From Peptostreptococcaceae bacterium (GTDB lineage: Bacteria; Bacillota_A; Clostridia; Peptostreptococcales; Acidaminobacteraceae), in contig JABXKX010000579.1 in the NCBI GenBank assembly GCA_013619035.1, forward strand, positions 1-29,458: a DNA stretch of 29,458 nucleotides. The letters run 5' to 3'. The stretch's first letter is position 1, and the number at the start of each line of letters is the position of its first letter. The notes under the pieces are model-generated. The model was not told the DNA's origin. It made no database searches and saw nothing but the letters and a program-made list of their open reading frames with translations. Positions 1 through 8,497 of this stretch are shown here, piece by piece. The position numbers and the translations under genes are program-made.

Positions 1-1082
1 GAGGTTTCGTTGGTTTTTTATCTTATGATTTGAAAGCTTTTATTGAAAAATTAACTGTTACAGTAGAAGATGATATCAACATGCCAGATATGTTTTGGGG
101 TTTATACGATGGAGCGGTTATATACGATCATAAAAGAGAATTGGTTTTTATGACAGATGCGATGATAGATGATGATGGTATTAACCGTATAGAAGCGATG
201 ATTAAAATCATTGAATCAGAAAAGAATGAGATTGCGCTTTATAAACATAAAACAGAAAATAAAGTGACCTCAAATTTTGAAAAGGAGCCTTATAAAGCTT
301 CTATTGAACGAGTGAGAGCTTATATAAGAAGTGGTGACATATATCAAATCAATATGACGCAACGTTTTGAAGCAAAGATGAGAGACGAACCATTTGAATT
401 GTATCAAAAGCTAAGGACGTTAAATCCAGCACCATTTGCAAGTTATATCGATTTTGGTGATGGACATATACTTTCGAGTTCACCCGAGCGGTTTATAAAA
501 ATAACAGATGGGGTTATTGAAACAAGACCTATCAAAGGAACGATGCCAAGAAGTACAGATCCTGTTATTGATCAACAAAACAAAGAAATATTGATAAATA
601 GTAAAAAAGATCAATCGGAACTTCTGATGATTGTTGACTTAGAGAGAAATGATTTGAGCAAAATTGCTGAAACCGGCACCGTTGAAGTCACTGAACTCTT
701 TAAATTAGAAAGTTATGCAACGGTGCACCATTTGGTAGCAACCGTGGTTGCAAAAGTAGATGAACAGTATTCTGTTACAGATTGTCTAAAAGCAACATTT
801 CCAGGGGGATCTATTACAGGTGCACCTAAAATAAGAGCGATGGAAATTATTGATGAATTAGAACCTACAGCTAGAGGCTTATATACAGGTTCTATTGGGT
901 ATATTGATCTTAATGGAAATTTGGACCTTAATATCGTAATCAGAACATATATTTGTAAAAATAACAAAGCTTACTTCCAAGCTGGAGGAGGTATTGTGTG
1001 GGATTCAGATCCAGAACTTGAGTATCAAGAATCATTAGACAAAGCATTTGCACTTGTAAAAGCTTTGAACTATGGAGTGTAA
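1..1082 (+). CDS. pabB: Aminodeoxychorismate synthase component I (PabB), 5' end cut by window edge
   Basis: PabB makes 4-amino-4-deoxychorismate from chorismate and ammonia, the first step towards p-aminobenzoate for folate. The frame is open to the left edge: from base 3 it reads GFVGFLSYDL, the usual PabB/TrpE N-terminal block, so the TTG at 30 is internal and the true start lies outside the window. Visible blocks are SSSPERF, RPIKGTMPRS, DQSELLMIVDLERNDL, FPGGSITGAPK and AGGGIVWDSDPE, which are chorismate-binding domain hallmarks. The lysine of PIKGT (codon 534-536) is the residue typical of PabB; anthranilate synthases usually have alanine there. About 359 residues are present out of roughly 450 in the family. 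It is first in the visible folate operon, and pabC starts 2 bases after its stop. The glutaminase partner PabA is not visible and may lie upstream. Confidence 0.95.
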   Translation, partial: GFVGFLSYDLKAFIEKLTVTVEDDINMPDMFWGLYDGAVIYDHKRELVFMTDAMIDDDGINRIEAMIKIIESEKNEIALYKHKTENKVTSNFEKEPYKASIERVRAYIRSGDIYQINMTQRFEAKMRDEPFELYQKLRTLNPAPFASYIDFGDGHILSSSPERFIKITDGVIETRPIKGTMPRSTDPVIDQQNKEILINSKKDQSELLMIVDLERNDLSKIAETGTVEVTELFKLESYATVHHLVATVVAKVDEQYSVTDCLKATFPGGSITGAPKIRAMEIIDELEPTARGLYTGSIGYIDLNGNLDLNIVIRTYICKNNKAYFQAGGGIVWDSDPELEYQESLDKAFALVKALNYGV

Positions 1083-1084
1083 TC

Positions 1085-1801
1085 ATGAATGAAGGCTTAA
1101 AATTTGGTTATGGATTATTTGAAACCATCTTATATGAAAATAAAGAATTAAAGCATTATGATAAACATATGGCACGCTTAAAGTGTTCTCTAAAAGTATT
1201 TCAAATGGCTTCTATTGATGAAGCTATCATAAAAGTTAATGCTTTAAAAGAATTGGAGAAAACTTCTGATAACGCTATACGAATCAGCTGTTATAAAGAT
1301 GGGAAAAAGCTTCAAATAACTTATGAAACACGTTTAAGTCAAAGAAAAGAATTTTACAGAGTCGGTATATCTTCGATAAGAAGACATTCAGACGATGGAT
1401 TACTCCAACATAAATCATCCTGTCATTTAAACAATTATATAGAAAAAAGATCTCTTGTAGGATCTGATTATGATGAAACGATTCATTTTAATGAGAAGGG
1501 ACAATTGACTGAAGGTATCTACACCAATCTCTTTTTAGTTAAAAACAAAGAATTATTTACCCCTGATATTTCCTGTGGATTACTTCCGGGTATTACTAGA
1601 GACAGTGTTATTGAGCTGGCAAAATTATTAGGCATTCCAGTGAATATAGGCTATTATAGTAATGAAGTCATTCAATCAGCAGATGAAATTTTTTTAACCA
1701 ACGCTCTTATAAATATAGTGCCGGTTGGATCTGTTGAGTCTCAAGTTTTTAGTCTTGAGAAGAATACCATTACTCAGCTATTAATGAAGGAGATGTTATA
1801 G
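1085..1801 (+). CDS. pabC: Aminodeoxychorismate lyase (PabC), PLP class IV
   Basis: PabC splits aminodeoxychorismate into p-aminobenzoate and pyruvate with pyridoxal phosphate. The 238-residue protein belongs to the class IV aminotransferase fold. HKSSCHLNNY (K110) is the likely PLP lysine site, followed by TEGIYTNLFLV and LLPGITRDSV, the family's substrate and phosphate-binding blocks. It is shorter at the N-terminus than many relatives but starts directly at the conserved FGYGLFETIL block. The ATG at 1085 has GGAGTG at a suitable distance, inside the end of pabB. Its TAG stop shares one base with the GTG start of the next gene. A second class IV enzyme lies at 21759. Placement next to pabB makes the lyase role much likelier than an amino-acid transaminase. 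Confidence 0.9.
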   Translation: MNEGLKFGYGLFETILYENKELKHYDKHMARLKCSLKVFQMASIDEAIIKVNALKELEKTSDNAIRISCYKDGKKLQITYETRLSQRKEFYRVGISSIRRHSDDGLLQHKSSCHLNNYIEKRSLVGSDYDETIHFNEKGQLTEGIYTNLFLVKNKELFTPDISCGLLPGITRDSVIELAKLLGIPVNIGYYSNEVIQSADEIFLTNALINIVPVGSVESQVFSLEKNTITQLLMKEML

Positions 1802-2520
1802 TGAAATATTATGAAGTTTTTTTAGAAATAACAAATCAACTAAAAGAAGAACCTTCTGTTGTTTCAATACTTTTAATTGGCAAGACGGCCAAAGCAAAAG
1901 ACCAGAGTTTTAATCACCTAAACGATGTGGATTTATTAGTTGTATATGATAACAACAGACCTTTTGAGCGTCAAATTGAACGGATAAAGGATGTGCCATT
2001 TGATATATCTTATATTTCTATATTCGATATGATTACTCAAGTAGAAGGGCGTTCTCTTATTTGGGTAAATATGATGATGGGTGCACGAGTCTATTTTTCC
2101 AAAAATGAATTGATATTTGGGATTATTGACCGGGTGAAAGATATCTATTTAAATGGTACCAATCAATTAAAAGAAGAAGATATAGAATTTATACGATTTA
2201 CTTTATCTCAGAAGTTAATCGATATTGAGAATAGAAAAAAAGATGTGATTTTGTCAGGTTTTTTGATGCAGCGATTATTTAATCAAGTAATAGATGATTA
2301 TTATGCCATTAATGCCATTTGGCCACCACATCCTAAAAATACATTTGAGAACTTGGAAGTTGTAGATGAAACACTTTGTAAATTAGCAAAAGACTTTGTT
2401 TATGAATGTACAATGAAAAGACAATTAGAATTATTAATAAGTATTGTTGATCATGTTTTAACGCCTTATGGAGGTCGTTTAACAACATGGAAAAAAGGAC
2501 ATTATAATATTGCAAAATAA
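1801..2520 (+). CDS. Nucleotidyltransferase-fold protein of unknown role inside the folate operon
   Basis: I do not recognise a specific orthologue. The 239-residue product has a minimal Pol-beta-type nucleotidyltransferase signature: LLIGKTA (G27, with T29 in the usual Ser position), then NDVDLLVVYD (D42 and D44) and a third acidic residue in VPFDISYIS (D68). This gives a complete catalytic triad. The remaining ~150 residues look helical and may form a substrate-binding domain. Transfer of a nucleotide to a small molecule, RNA or protein is inferred from the fold only. The GTG start overlaps the pabC stop by one base and has AAGGAG in front, so it is translationally coupled; folE follows after 9 bases. 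Being locked between pabC and folE suggests a link to folate or pterin metabolism, but no known folate step uses this fold. Confidence 0.7.
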   Translation: MKYYEVFLEITNQLKEEPSVVSILLIGKTAKAKDQSFNHLNDVDLLVVYDNNRPFERQIERIKDVPFDISYISIFDMITQVEGRSLIWVNMMMGARVYFSKNELIFGIIDRVKDIYLNGTNQLKEEDIEFIRFTLSQKLIDIENRKKDVILSGFLMQRLFNQVIDDYYAINAIWPPHPKNTFENLEVVDETLCKLAKDFVYECTMKRQLELLISIVDHVLTPYGGRLTTWKKGHYNIAK

Positions 2521-2529
2521 GGAGTTATC

Positions 2530-3096
2530 ATGGATAAGCCAAAAATTGAAAGAGCCATCAAAGATATTTTAGAAGCGATAGGAGAAGATCCTAATAGAGA
2601 AGGTCTTATAGACACACCAAAGAGAATTGCGAATATGTATGAAGAAATATTTGCTGGTTTGAATCAAGATGAGGGTAAACATCTGGATGTAATCTTCAAA
2701 GAAGATGATCATGAAGAATTGGTTCTTGTTAAGGATATTCCTTTCCATTCAATGTGTGAACATCATTTGGTACCATTTTACGGTCGTGCTCATGTAGCCT
2801 ATATTCCTAAGAAGGGTAAGCTGACGGGTTTGAGTAAATTGGCTCGTGTGGTAGAAACGGTTGCTAGAAGACCACAACTTCAAGAGAGGTTGACATCAGC
2901 TGTGGCAGATGCTATTGTTAATAAGCTAGACCCGACGGGGGTTTTAGTTGTGGTTGAAGCAGAGCATATGTGTATGACGATGAGAGGTGTAAAAAAAGCC
3001 GGAAGTCAGACCATTACATCTGCTGTTAGAGGTAATTTTAAAACAGACGCAAGGAGTCGCGCAGAGGCTTTGTCTTTGATTAATTTTGGTAAGTAA
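2530..3096 (+). CDS. folE: GTP cyclohydrolase I (FolE)
   Basis: FolE converts GTP to 7,8-dihydroneopterin triphosphate, the committed pterin step of folate synthesis. The 188-residue protein has the type I (FolE1) zinc ligands: C76 and H79 in [10 protein letters not shown], and C148 in [29 protein letters not shown] and [14 protein letters not shown] are further family blocks. Length is normal for the single-domain bacterial enzyme. The ATG at 2530 follows AAGGAGTTATC. It sits between the nucleotidyltransferase gene and folP, so all pterin and pABA branches except the triphosphatase, dihydrofolate synthase and reductase are encoded together. Confidence 0.97.
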   Translation: MDKPKIERAIKDILEAIGEDPNREGLIDTPKRIANMYEEIFAGLNQDEGKHLDVIFKEDDHEELVLVKDIPFHSMCEHHLVPFYGRAHVAYIPKKGKLTGLSKLARVVETVARRPQLQERLTSAVADAIVNKLDPTGVLVVVEAEHMCMTMRGVKKAGSQTITSAVRGNFKTDARSRAEALSLINFGK

Positions 3097-3107
3097 AGGA
3101 GACTTAA

Positions 3108-3965
3108 GTGTTAACACAAAAGTCATATAATAAAAGAACATTAGAGTGCAGAGAATTTGATTTAGAAATTGGTTCTAGAACTCTAATCATGGGGATTTTA
3201 AACGTCACACCAGATTCGTTTTCAGATGGTGGTCATTATAATTCTGTGGGTCAGGCTCTTAATCATGCTATTTTAATGGTTAAGGAAGGTGCTGACATCA
3301 TTGATGTTGGTGGTGAATCAACTCGACCAGGTTCTGATGAAGTAGAATCAAAAGAAGAAATAAAACGTGTGGTGCCTGTGATACAGGAATTAAAACGTTT
3401 TATTAATAAACCGATTTCAATAGATACGTATAAAGCTAGTGTTGCTGAAGCTGCATTAGAAGCAGGTGCAAATGTTGTTAATGATGTATGGGGATTACAA
3501 AGAGATCCTGAAATAGCATCAGTTGTTGCAAAGTATAATGTACCTGTTATTGTAATGCACAATCAATACAACACTGAATATGATAATGATATTATTGATT
3601 CTATGATTGAGTTCTTTAAGAAGTCCATTGCCATTGCTCATGAAGCTGGCATAAAAAATGAAATGATTATTTTAGATCCGGGCATTGGATTTGGGAAGAG
3701 CAGTGATCAGAATCTCGAAGTTATGAGACGATTAGATGAGTTGCAAGTTTTGGGATATCCAATTCTTCTTGGCATCTCTAGAAAATCTATTATTGGAAAC
3801 ACAATTGATGTACCCACACATGATCGATTAGAAGGTACGATTGCTTTGAATGCAATCGGTATCCAAATGGGTGCTGAAATCATTAGAGTTCATGATATCA
3901 AAGAGAATGTAAAAGCTGCTAAAATGATTGATGCAGTTGTTAGAGGTACTTATGAAAAAAGATAA
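3108..3965 (+). CDS. folP: Dihydropteroate synthase (FolP)
   Basis: FolP condenses hydroxymethyl-dihydropterin pyrophosphate with p-aminobenzoate to dihydropteroate; it is the sulfonamide target. The 285-residue TIM barrel has MGILNVTPDSFSDGG, GADIIDVGGESTRPGS, PISIDTYKA, ILDPGIGFGKS, LLGISRKS and IIRVHDIKENVKA, all canonical pterin and pABA loops. The start is GTG at 3108 behind AAAGGAGAC, 11 bases after the folE stop. The gene ends by overlapping folB: the last 14 bases of folP are the first bases of folB, in another frame. Confidence 0.97.
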   Translation: MLTQKSYNKRTLECREFDLEIGSRTLIMGILNVTPDSFSDGGHYNSVGQALNHAILMVKEGADIIDVGGESTRPGSDEVESKEEIKRVVPVIQELKRFINKPISIDTYKASVAEAALEAGANVVNDVWGLQRDPEIASVVAKYNVPVIVMHNQYNTEYDNDIIDSMIEFFKKSIAIAHEAGIKNEMIILDPGIGFGKSSDQNLEVMRRLDELQVLGYPILLGISRKSIIGNTIDVPTHDRLEGTIALNAIGIQMGAEIIRVHDIKENVKAAKMIDAVVRGTYEKR

Positions 3966-4323
3966 AATTATCATGTCTAATATGGCATTTTTTGGATACC
4001 ATGGTGTTTTGAAAGAAGAAAATACTATTGGTCAGAAATTTTTTGTAGATGCTAAACTATATATGGATACAAAAGAAGCAGGACAAACAGATGATATGAA
4101 CAAAGGTGTAAGTTATGCTGAAGTTTATGATGTGATTAAAGTGATTGTTGAAGAAAAGCAGTTTAATTTAATTGAAGCTTTAGCTGAGAATATTGCTAGT
4201 GAAGTATTAGCGAAGTTTGAGTTATTAGAAGGCATTAAAGTGACCATCAAAAAACCAGAAGCACCTGTTGCAGGTATTTTTGATTATTTTGGTGTGGAAA
4301 TTTATAGAGGTAGACATGCATAG
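3952..4323 (+). CDS. folB: Dihydroneopterin aldolase (FolB)
   Basis: FolB cleaves 7,8-dihydroneopterin to 6-hydroxymethyl-dihydropterin and glycolaldehyde. With the ATG at 3952 the protein has 123 residues, the usual size, and reads MKKDKIIMSNMAFFGYHGV; AGAGG lies 5 bases upstream. An in-frame ATG at 3928 would add eight residues with no family similarity and is not chosen. GYHGVLKEE, GVSYAEVYDVI, LIEALAENIA and the substrate-binding tail KKPEAPV are typical. The start overlaps the folP end by 14 bases and the 3' end overlaps folK by 8, indicating translational coupling of folP-folB-folK. Confidence 0.95.
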   Translation: MKKDKIIMSNMAFFGYHGVLKEENTIGQKFFVDAKLYMDTKEAGQTDDMNKGVSYAEVYDVIKVIVEEKQFNLIEALAENIASEVLAKFELLEGIKVTIKKPEAPVAGIFDYFGVEIYRGRHA

Positions 4324-4789
4324 AGTGTTTTTAAGTCTTGGTAGTAATATGGGACAAAAAGTGGATTACCTGGATAACGCTGTGGATATCATTAAGAAAA
4401 ACGAATTTATCCACAACGTTAAAGTATCTTCTGTGTATCAAACCGATCCAGTTGGATATTTAGACCAAGATGTTTTTGTAAATATAGCTGTAGTATTAGA
4501 AACTACTCTTGAGCCATTCGAGTTGTTAAAGGTGTGTCAAGAGATTGAAGAAGCTCTTAATAGAGAAAGATTGATCAGATGGGGTCCAAGAACTATAGAT
4601 GTGGATATTATTTTATACGATGATCTGAAGTTAGATGATGAAACACTGACTATACCACATCCCAGAATGCATGAAAGAGCCTTTGTCTTGGTACCTATTT
4701 GTGAACTTGATTCTGAATTAGTTATTCAAAGTCAAAAGATTCAAACATTGATTGAAACCGTTGATGTTTCAGGTGTAAGGAAAATATAA
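4316..4789 (+). CDS. folK: Hydroxymethyl-dihydropterin pyrophosphokinase (FolK)
   Basis: FolK transfers pyrophosphate from ATP to 6-hydroxymethyl-dihydropterin, giving the FolP substrate. The ATG at 4316 ([13 protein letters not shown]) gives 157 residues, matching the family; the upstream in-frame ATG at 4268 would lie deep inside fol[19 protein letters not shown] and the signature [16 protein letters not shown], followed by [15 protein letters not shown], identify it. ATAGAGG just upstream is the probable ribosome binding site. The TAA stop shares its last base with the ATG of the DAHP synthase gene. Confidence 0.96.
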   Translation: MHRVFLSLGSNMGQKVDYLDNAVDIIKKNEFIHNVKVSSVYQTDPVGYLDQDVFVNIAVVLETTLEPFELLKVCQEIEEALNRERLIRWGPRTIDVDIILYDDLKLDDETLTIPHPRMHERAFVLVPICELDSELVIQSQKIQTLIETVDVSGVRKI

Positions 4790-5574
4790 TGGATAGAAAA
4801 GTATTAAAAAATCATGAGAAGATAACATTTAAAATAAGAGACCTAGTGGTCGGTGGTGATAAACCAATTATGATTGCTGGTCCCTGTTCTGTAGAGTCTA
4901 GAGAACAAGTGATTGAAACTGCTAAAGCATTAAAAGCTATTGGAGCAGATATGTTAAGAGGTGGTGTTTTTAAACCTAGAACGAGTCCGTATGCTTTTCA
5001 GGGATTAGGGATAGAAGGATTAGAATACCTAAAAGAAGCCAGCGAAATAACTGGATTACCGATTATCACAGAATGTATGGAAGAAAAGTATTTGGAGATT
5101 GTCAGTGAATATGCTGATGTCATTCAAATTGGTTCTAGAAATATGTACAATTATCCCTTATTAAAAGCCGTCAGCAAAATGGATAAACCAGTTATGTTGA
5201 AGCGTGGCATCAGTGCTACGATTAAAGAATGGGTCATGTCAGCTGAATATTTGGCTTCAGAAGGCAAAAAGAATATCATCTTATGTGAACGTGGTGTAAG
5301 AAGTGTTGATAATTATACGCGAAATATGTTAGATTTAACCGCAGTGCCAATTATGAAACATGAAACAGGATTACCTGTCTTTGTTGATCCAAGTCATGGT
5401 ATTGGTATCAGAGAACTGATATTACCAATGAGTAAAGCTGCAATAGCCTGTGGTGCAGATGGATTAATGATTGAAGTACATATCAATCCTGATGAAGCGC
5501 TTTGTGATGGTGAACAGTCTTTAACGATTGAACAATACAAAAAATTATATGATACCATTAGAGCCAGCAGATAA
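4789..5574 (+). CDS. aroF: DAHP synthase, short type I-beta without regulatory domain
   Basis: This enzyme condenses phosphoenolpyruvate and erythrose 4-phosphate to DAHP, the entry to the shikimate pathway and so to chorismate, the PabB substrate. The 261-residue barrel shows [63 protein letters not shown] and FVDPSHGIG, diagnostic of the I-beta / KDO8P-synthase-like branch. Many bacterial members carry an N-terminal ferredoxin-like domain or a fused chorismate mutase for feedback control. Here the protein begins just before the catalytic domain, so that control is absent. The ATG shares a base with the folK stop (TAATG), placing it last in the folate operon. Specificity for DAHP rather than KDO8P is inferred from the motifs and context. 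Confidence 0.92.
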   Translation: MDRKVLKNHEKITFKIRDLVVGGDKPIMIAGPCSVESREQVIETAKALKAIGADMLRGGVFKPRTSPYAFQGLGIEGLEYLKEASEITGLPIITECMEEKYLEIVSEYADVIQIGSRNMYNYPLLKAVSKMDKPVMLKRGISATIKEWVMSAEYLASEGKKNIILCERGVRSVDNYTRNMLDLTAVPIMKHETGLPVFVDPSHGIGIRELILPMSKAAIACGADGLMIEVHINPDEALCDGEQSLTIEQYKKLYDTIRASR

Positions 5575-5586
5575 TGCTGGTTTTTT
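5564..5586 (+). terminator. Rho-independent terminator of the folate operon
   Basis: CCAGCA (5564-5569) and TGCTGG (5575-5580) form a stem with a 5-base loop, followed by six Ts. The stem begins inside the last codons of the DAHP synthase gene and the TAA stop lies in the loop. Confidence 0.85.
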
Positions 5587-5598
5587 AGTGTCATATTT

Positions 5599-5628
5599 TT
5601 GTAAAATAAATGTTAACATCTTTATGAT
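5599..5628 (+). promoter_or_regulatory. Possible sigma-A promoter for the GNAT gene
   Basis: TTGTAA (5599-5604) and TATGAT (5623-5628) are separated by 18 bases, just after the folate operon terminator and 22 bases before the acetyltransferase ATG. The match is moderate and there is no experimental support. Confidence 0.4.
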
Positions 5629-5650
5629 ATAGTAATTTCGGAGGGATATT

Positions 5651-6415
5651 ATGAAGATTATAAAAGAGCAAGATACAGCACATGAAGTTTTTAAAGATTT
5701 TTCACCAGGTGAGAATGTCTTAGAGATATTTAGATTTGAAGAACCCAGTGGGTATATGGTGATTAGAAGAGGCAAAACTTTTGTTGTTCAGATATCATCA
5801 AAAGAAAATATTGAAATGAATGATGCATTAGAAAAAATTCTTAAACCTTATTTTAAGGCAGAAGTTTATATGATATTGGATGTGAATCTGAAAACTTTAG
5901 AAAGTCATATAACCAACAAGGGTTTCAAAAACTGGTTTGGTTATTACGATATGAGTTTAACGCATTACGATAATAAGATGCGAGTTGGCCAATTAAAAGG
6001 TTATTTAGGGCATGATGAAACTTATAATAGAATATTAGGAAAAGCTTTTGAACCGATGAGAACATTACATGGCTTTGAACCATACGATTGGTATGGCTCC
6101 AACCCAGAAGAAGCGAATAAAGAATACACAGAAGCTGATGAAAAAGATAAGTTTTACAGTTATGAAGTAGACGGATATCTAATTGGTGTTGGCATGGTGA
6201 TTGATAATATGATTGATGTGATAGCAATAGATCCTGAACTGCAAAAGGGTGGTCATGGTAGAGAATTTCTAAAAGGCATATTATGTGATTTGTTTAAAAA
6301 GGGACATCAAGAAATTAAGATTGGTGTGGTAGAAAGCAACGATCATGTGTATAGATTATACAGCAGTGAAGGATTTAAAACAGATAGTCACAAAAGAATG
6401 TACAAAAACTATTAA
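5651..6415 (+). CDS. GNAT family N-acetyltransferase
   Basis: The 254-residue protein ends in a GNAT domain that should move an acetyl group from acetyl-CoA to an amine; the substrate is unknown. The acetyl-CoA pyrophosphate loop is visible as DVIAIDPELQKGGHGREFL (roughly residues 190-210), with the QxxGxG pattern kept, followed by the typical KIGVVESNDHVYRLYSSEGF block. The N-terminal 120 residues look like a second, degenerate GNAT-like half or a substrate-recognition domain. The start has a strong GGAGG (5640-5644) at good spacing. It is a single gene, isolated by the terminator before it and a palindromic terminator after it. Confidence 0.8.
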   Translation: MKIIKEQDTAHEVFKDFSPGENVLEIFRFEEPSGYMVIRRGKTFVVQISSKENIEMNDALEKILKPYFKAEVYMILDVNLKTLESHITNKGFKNWFGYYDMSLTHYDNKMRVGQLKGYLGHDETYNRILGKAFEPMRTLHGFEPYDWYGSNPEEANKEYTEADEKDKFYSYEVDGYLIGVGMVIDNMIDVIAIDPELQKGGHGREFLKGILCDLFKKGHQEIKIGVVESNDHVYRLYSSEGFKTDSHKRMYKNY

Positions 6416-6437
6416 AGGATCTCCTAGGAGATCCTTT
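6414..6437. terminator. Perfect palindromic bidirectional terminator
   Basis: The 24 bases 6414-6437 are an exact palindrome with arms beginning AAAGGATCTCC. It lies between the convergent GNAT gene and hflC. T-rich tracts follow on both strands: TTTAATAG then five Ts on the minus strand, and AGTTTTAATT on the plus. It begins in the GNAT stop codon. Confidence 0.7.
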
Positions 6438-6441
6438 AGTT

Positions 6442-7402
6442 TTAATTATCGTCAAGTGTTTCAATTGGTGCGATACCATTCGAGAAGTATTCTAAGAATG
6501 GATTGTTCTTATCAATATAGATTGTCGTACTAGCATCTAACGCCTTGTCATATGCCTTTAATACTTGCTGATTCTTCGATTGCAGCGGCTTCGATAGTAG
6601 CGGCTTCTAAATCTACTCTTGAAATAGTTTCAGCGTAAATTTTTTGACCATCTGCTCTAAAACCAGCAGCAACTGCATTTCTTTCCGCATTCATCTTGTT
6701 GTATACAGAATCATAGTTACTTGCTGGTACAGCAACTCTATAGATTTCTAAGTCGTGAATATAAATTCCAGTACCTTTATTTTTCTCATTATAGATAGCT
6801 CTTTTTTCTTCTAATGCGTTATAAAGTACTTCTTTATCTGTTAGGAATTCATCACTGTCTAAGTTGTTGATAAGTGAAATGATATCAGCATATAAAGTTT
6901 CATCAATTCTTGAGTTTGTTCTTAAAATAGAACCATAGTTGTTTTCAAACAAACCAGGATGAGTAATTTCCCATTCTGCATATAATTGAACTTCAAATTT
7001 CACTTTATCTCGAGTTGTAACTTGACCTGTGTTTGATATATACGTTAATAGTTTACTTGAGTATTTACTAATTGTTGTTACAAAAGGCGTTTTAAAGAAC
7101 AATCCTTTTTTATTGATAACGTCAACGTTTTTAAATTGTGGATCTAAATCATTCGCTGCTAGAGCACTTTCGTTATTCACATCAACAATAACTTTTTTTG
7201 TTTCGTTGAATACTTTTACAACCGCTAATTCATCTTCTTCAACGATATAAATGAAACTATTTGCAAACACTAGAAGTAATACAACTAGTAATCCAATTAT
7301 AATTCTTACTACAGGAACTTTTTGAACTGGTCTGATAGGTTTCACATTATCTTTAAATGGGGCACCGTTTTGACCAAAGTTTGGTGTATTGTTATCTGAC
7401 AT
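6442..7402 (-). CDS. hflC: HflC-like SPFH membrane protein, interrupted by a +1 frameshift near the 3' end
   Basis: HflC and HflK are SPFH/prohibitin-type proteins that form a membrane complex with the FtsH protease. The frame from the ATG at 7402 runs 284 residues to a TGA at 6548-6550 (minus strand). It shows one membrane segment (about residues 31-53), the SPFH core (LAVVKVF, GLFFKTPFV, VQLYAEWEI) and the coiled-coil start NAERNAVAAGFRADGQK. The normal C-terminal tail is missing but continues uninterrupted in the +1 frame to a TAA at 6442-6444: DKALDASTTIYIDKN and then NPFLEYFSNG, giving about 319 residues. The break reads AAA GGC ATA TGA C. It is either a real mutation, a sequencing error or recoding. 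The start has GGAGG overlapping the hflK stop, so the two genes are co-transcribed. Confidence 0.85.
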
Positions 7403-7412
7403 TTGGCACCTC

Positions 7413-8357
7413 CTAATTTAATGATTGTGGATTAAGTGGTAAATACTTAATCATATCGCCGTTTGAGTCTAAATCAATAATAAATTTCTTAGTTGTTCTA
7501 GACATAACCTTTTCCATCATCTCAATATACAAACGTCTTGCTGTAATCTCTTTAGATGTTTGATATTTTTCTAAAATCTGTTCAAAGGCTAAAACATCAC
7601 CTTTTGCTTGAGCAACTTTAGTTTCTTTGTATGCTTTTGCACCATTGACTAAAACAGTTGCATCTGCATTAGCTTTTGGCAATTTTTCATTTGAGTATTT
7701 TTGAGCATCTAGTTCATGTTGATCTTTTTCGTTTCTAGCAATGTTTACACCATCATAAGCTTCTTGTACTGGACCTGGCAATAAAACATCTGTAAGCTTA
7801 ACACTGTCAACCTTAACACCTAAACCGTAAGCATCTAATTTTCTTTGTAATTCTGGTAAGACTTCAACTGCAATGTCATCTTTTTGAACTAAAGAAACGT
7901 CTAAAGGTTTATTTTGCATATTTCTTCTTAATACAGATTCAAATGCTAATCTGATTGTACCTTCTGGATCATCACAATTGAAGATATATGCTGCTGCATC
8001 TACAATTCTGTACTGAACAATAGCACCAACATCTACTAAATAACCACCTTTAGTTAGTACAATTCTTTCTTCATCTACATCTACATATGTAGCTGCATCT
8101 GTTGTTGTTGCACTTGTAGCAATTTGGTAACCATATTGAACTGAGTATAGATTTTGAACATTTTGTGTAGTCACTTTATCAATCACTGGGATTTTAAAAT
8201 GAATACCAGGTTCGTCTACAGTATTTACAACTTCTCCGAAACGTTGAATGACTGCATGTTCTGTATTACCAAGATTATAAATGCCGTTTACACCGATAAA
8301 TGCAAGTAATGCAAGTATCACTACAATGACAACGACATTTGTAATGCTTTTCTCCAT
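7413..8357 (-). CDS. hflK: HflK-like SPFH/Band 7 membrane protein
   Basis: This 314-residue protein is the probable HflK partner of the downstream HflC; both should sit in the membrane and modulate FtsH-type proteolysis. A single N-terminal membrane segment (about residues 7-27) is followed by the SPFH domain: HAVIQRFGEV, PGIHFKIPVID, VDVGAIVQYRIVDAAAYIF, AFESVLRRNM and VDSVKLTDVLLPGPVQEAYD. A charged coiled coil (NEKDQHELDAQKYSNE) comes next and the tail is RTTKKFIIDLDSNGDM. The ATG has TAAGGAGG in front. Assignment as HflK rather than HflC rests on gene order and length; the two families are paralogous. No ftsH is in view. Confidence 0.85.
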   Translation of the reverse strand: MEKSITNVVVIVVILALLAFIGVNGIYNLGNTEHAVIQRFGEVVNTVDEPGIHFKIPVIDKVTTQNVQNLYSVQYGYQIATSATTTDAATYVDVDEERIVLTKGGYLVDVGAIVQYRIVDAAAYIFNCDDPEGTIRLAFESVLRRNMQNKPLDVSLVQKDDIAVEVLPELQRKLDAYGLGVKVDSVKLTDVLLPGPVQEAYDGVNIARNEKDQHELDAQKYSNEKLPKANADATVLVNGAKAYKETKVAQAKGDVLAFEQILEKYQTSKEITARRLYIEMMEKVMSRTTKKFIIDLDSNGDMIKYLPLNPQSLN

Positions 8358-8393
8358 GTTTGCCTCCTTATGTATAAGTACTTTCCTGTTTTC

Positions 8394-8422
8394 ATCTTAT
8401 GATGAGTTCTATTAAATAGCAA
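8394..8422 (-). promoter_or_regulatory. Possible promoter of the hflKC pair
   Basis: On the minus strand TTGCTA (8422-8417) and TAAGAT (8399-8394) are 17 bases apart, about 37 bases upstream of the hflK ATG. Each hexamer matches 4 of 6 consensus bases. Confidence 0.35.
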
Positions 8423-8497
8423 GATAACTCCCATAACATTTATAGTCTTTTAATATGTCGTAAATTAGGTTAAAATTGGTATAAAGGAAGTGTTAAT

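Noticed and set aside
6345..6533. A 62-codon plus-strand frame across the end of the GNAT gene
   Set aside because: It lies opposite the out-of-frame hflC tail and the palindromic terminator; the minus-strand reading gives a sensible HflC C-terminus.
6541..6552. TGA read as tryptophan (mycoplasma-type code) to explain the hflC break
   Set aside because: Reading through TGA meets TAG a few codons later, and no other gene has an in-frame TGA; tryptophan is always TGG.
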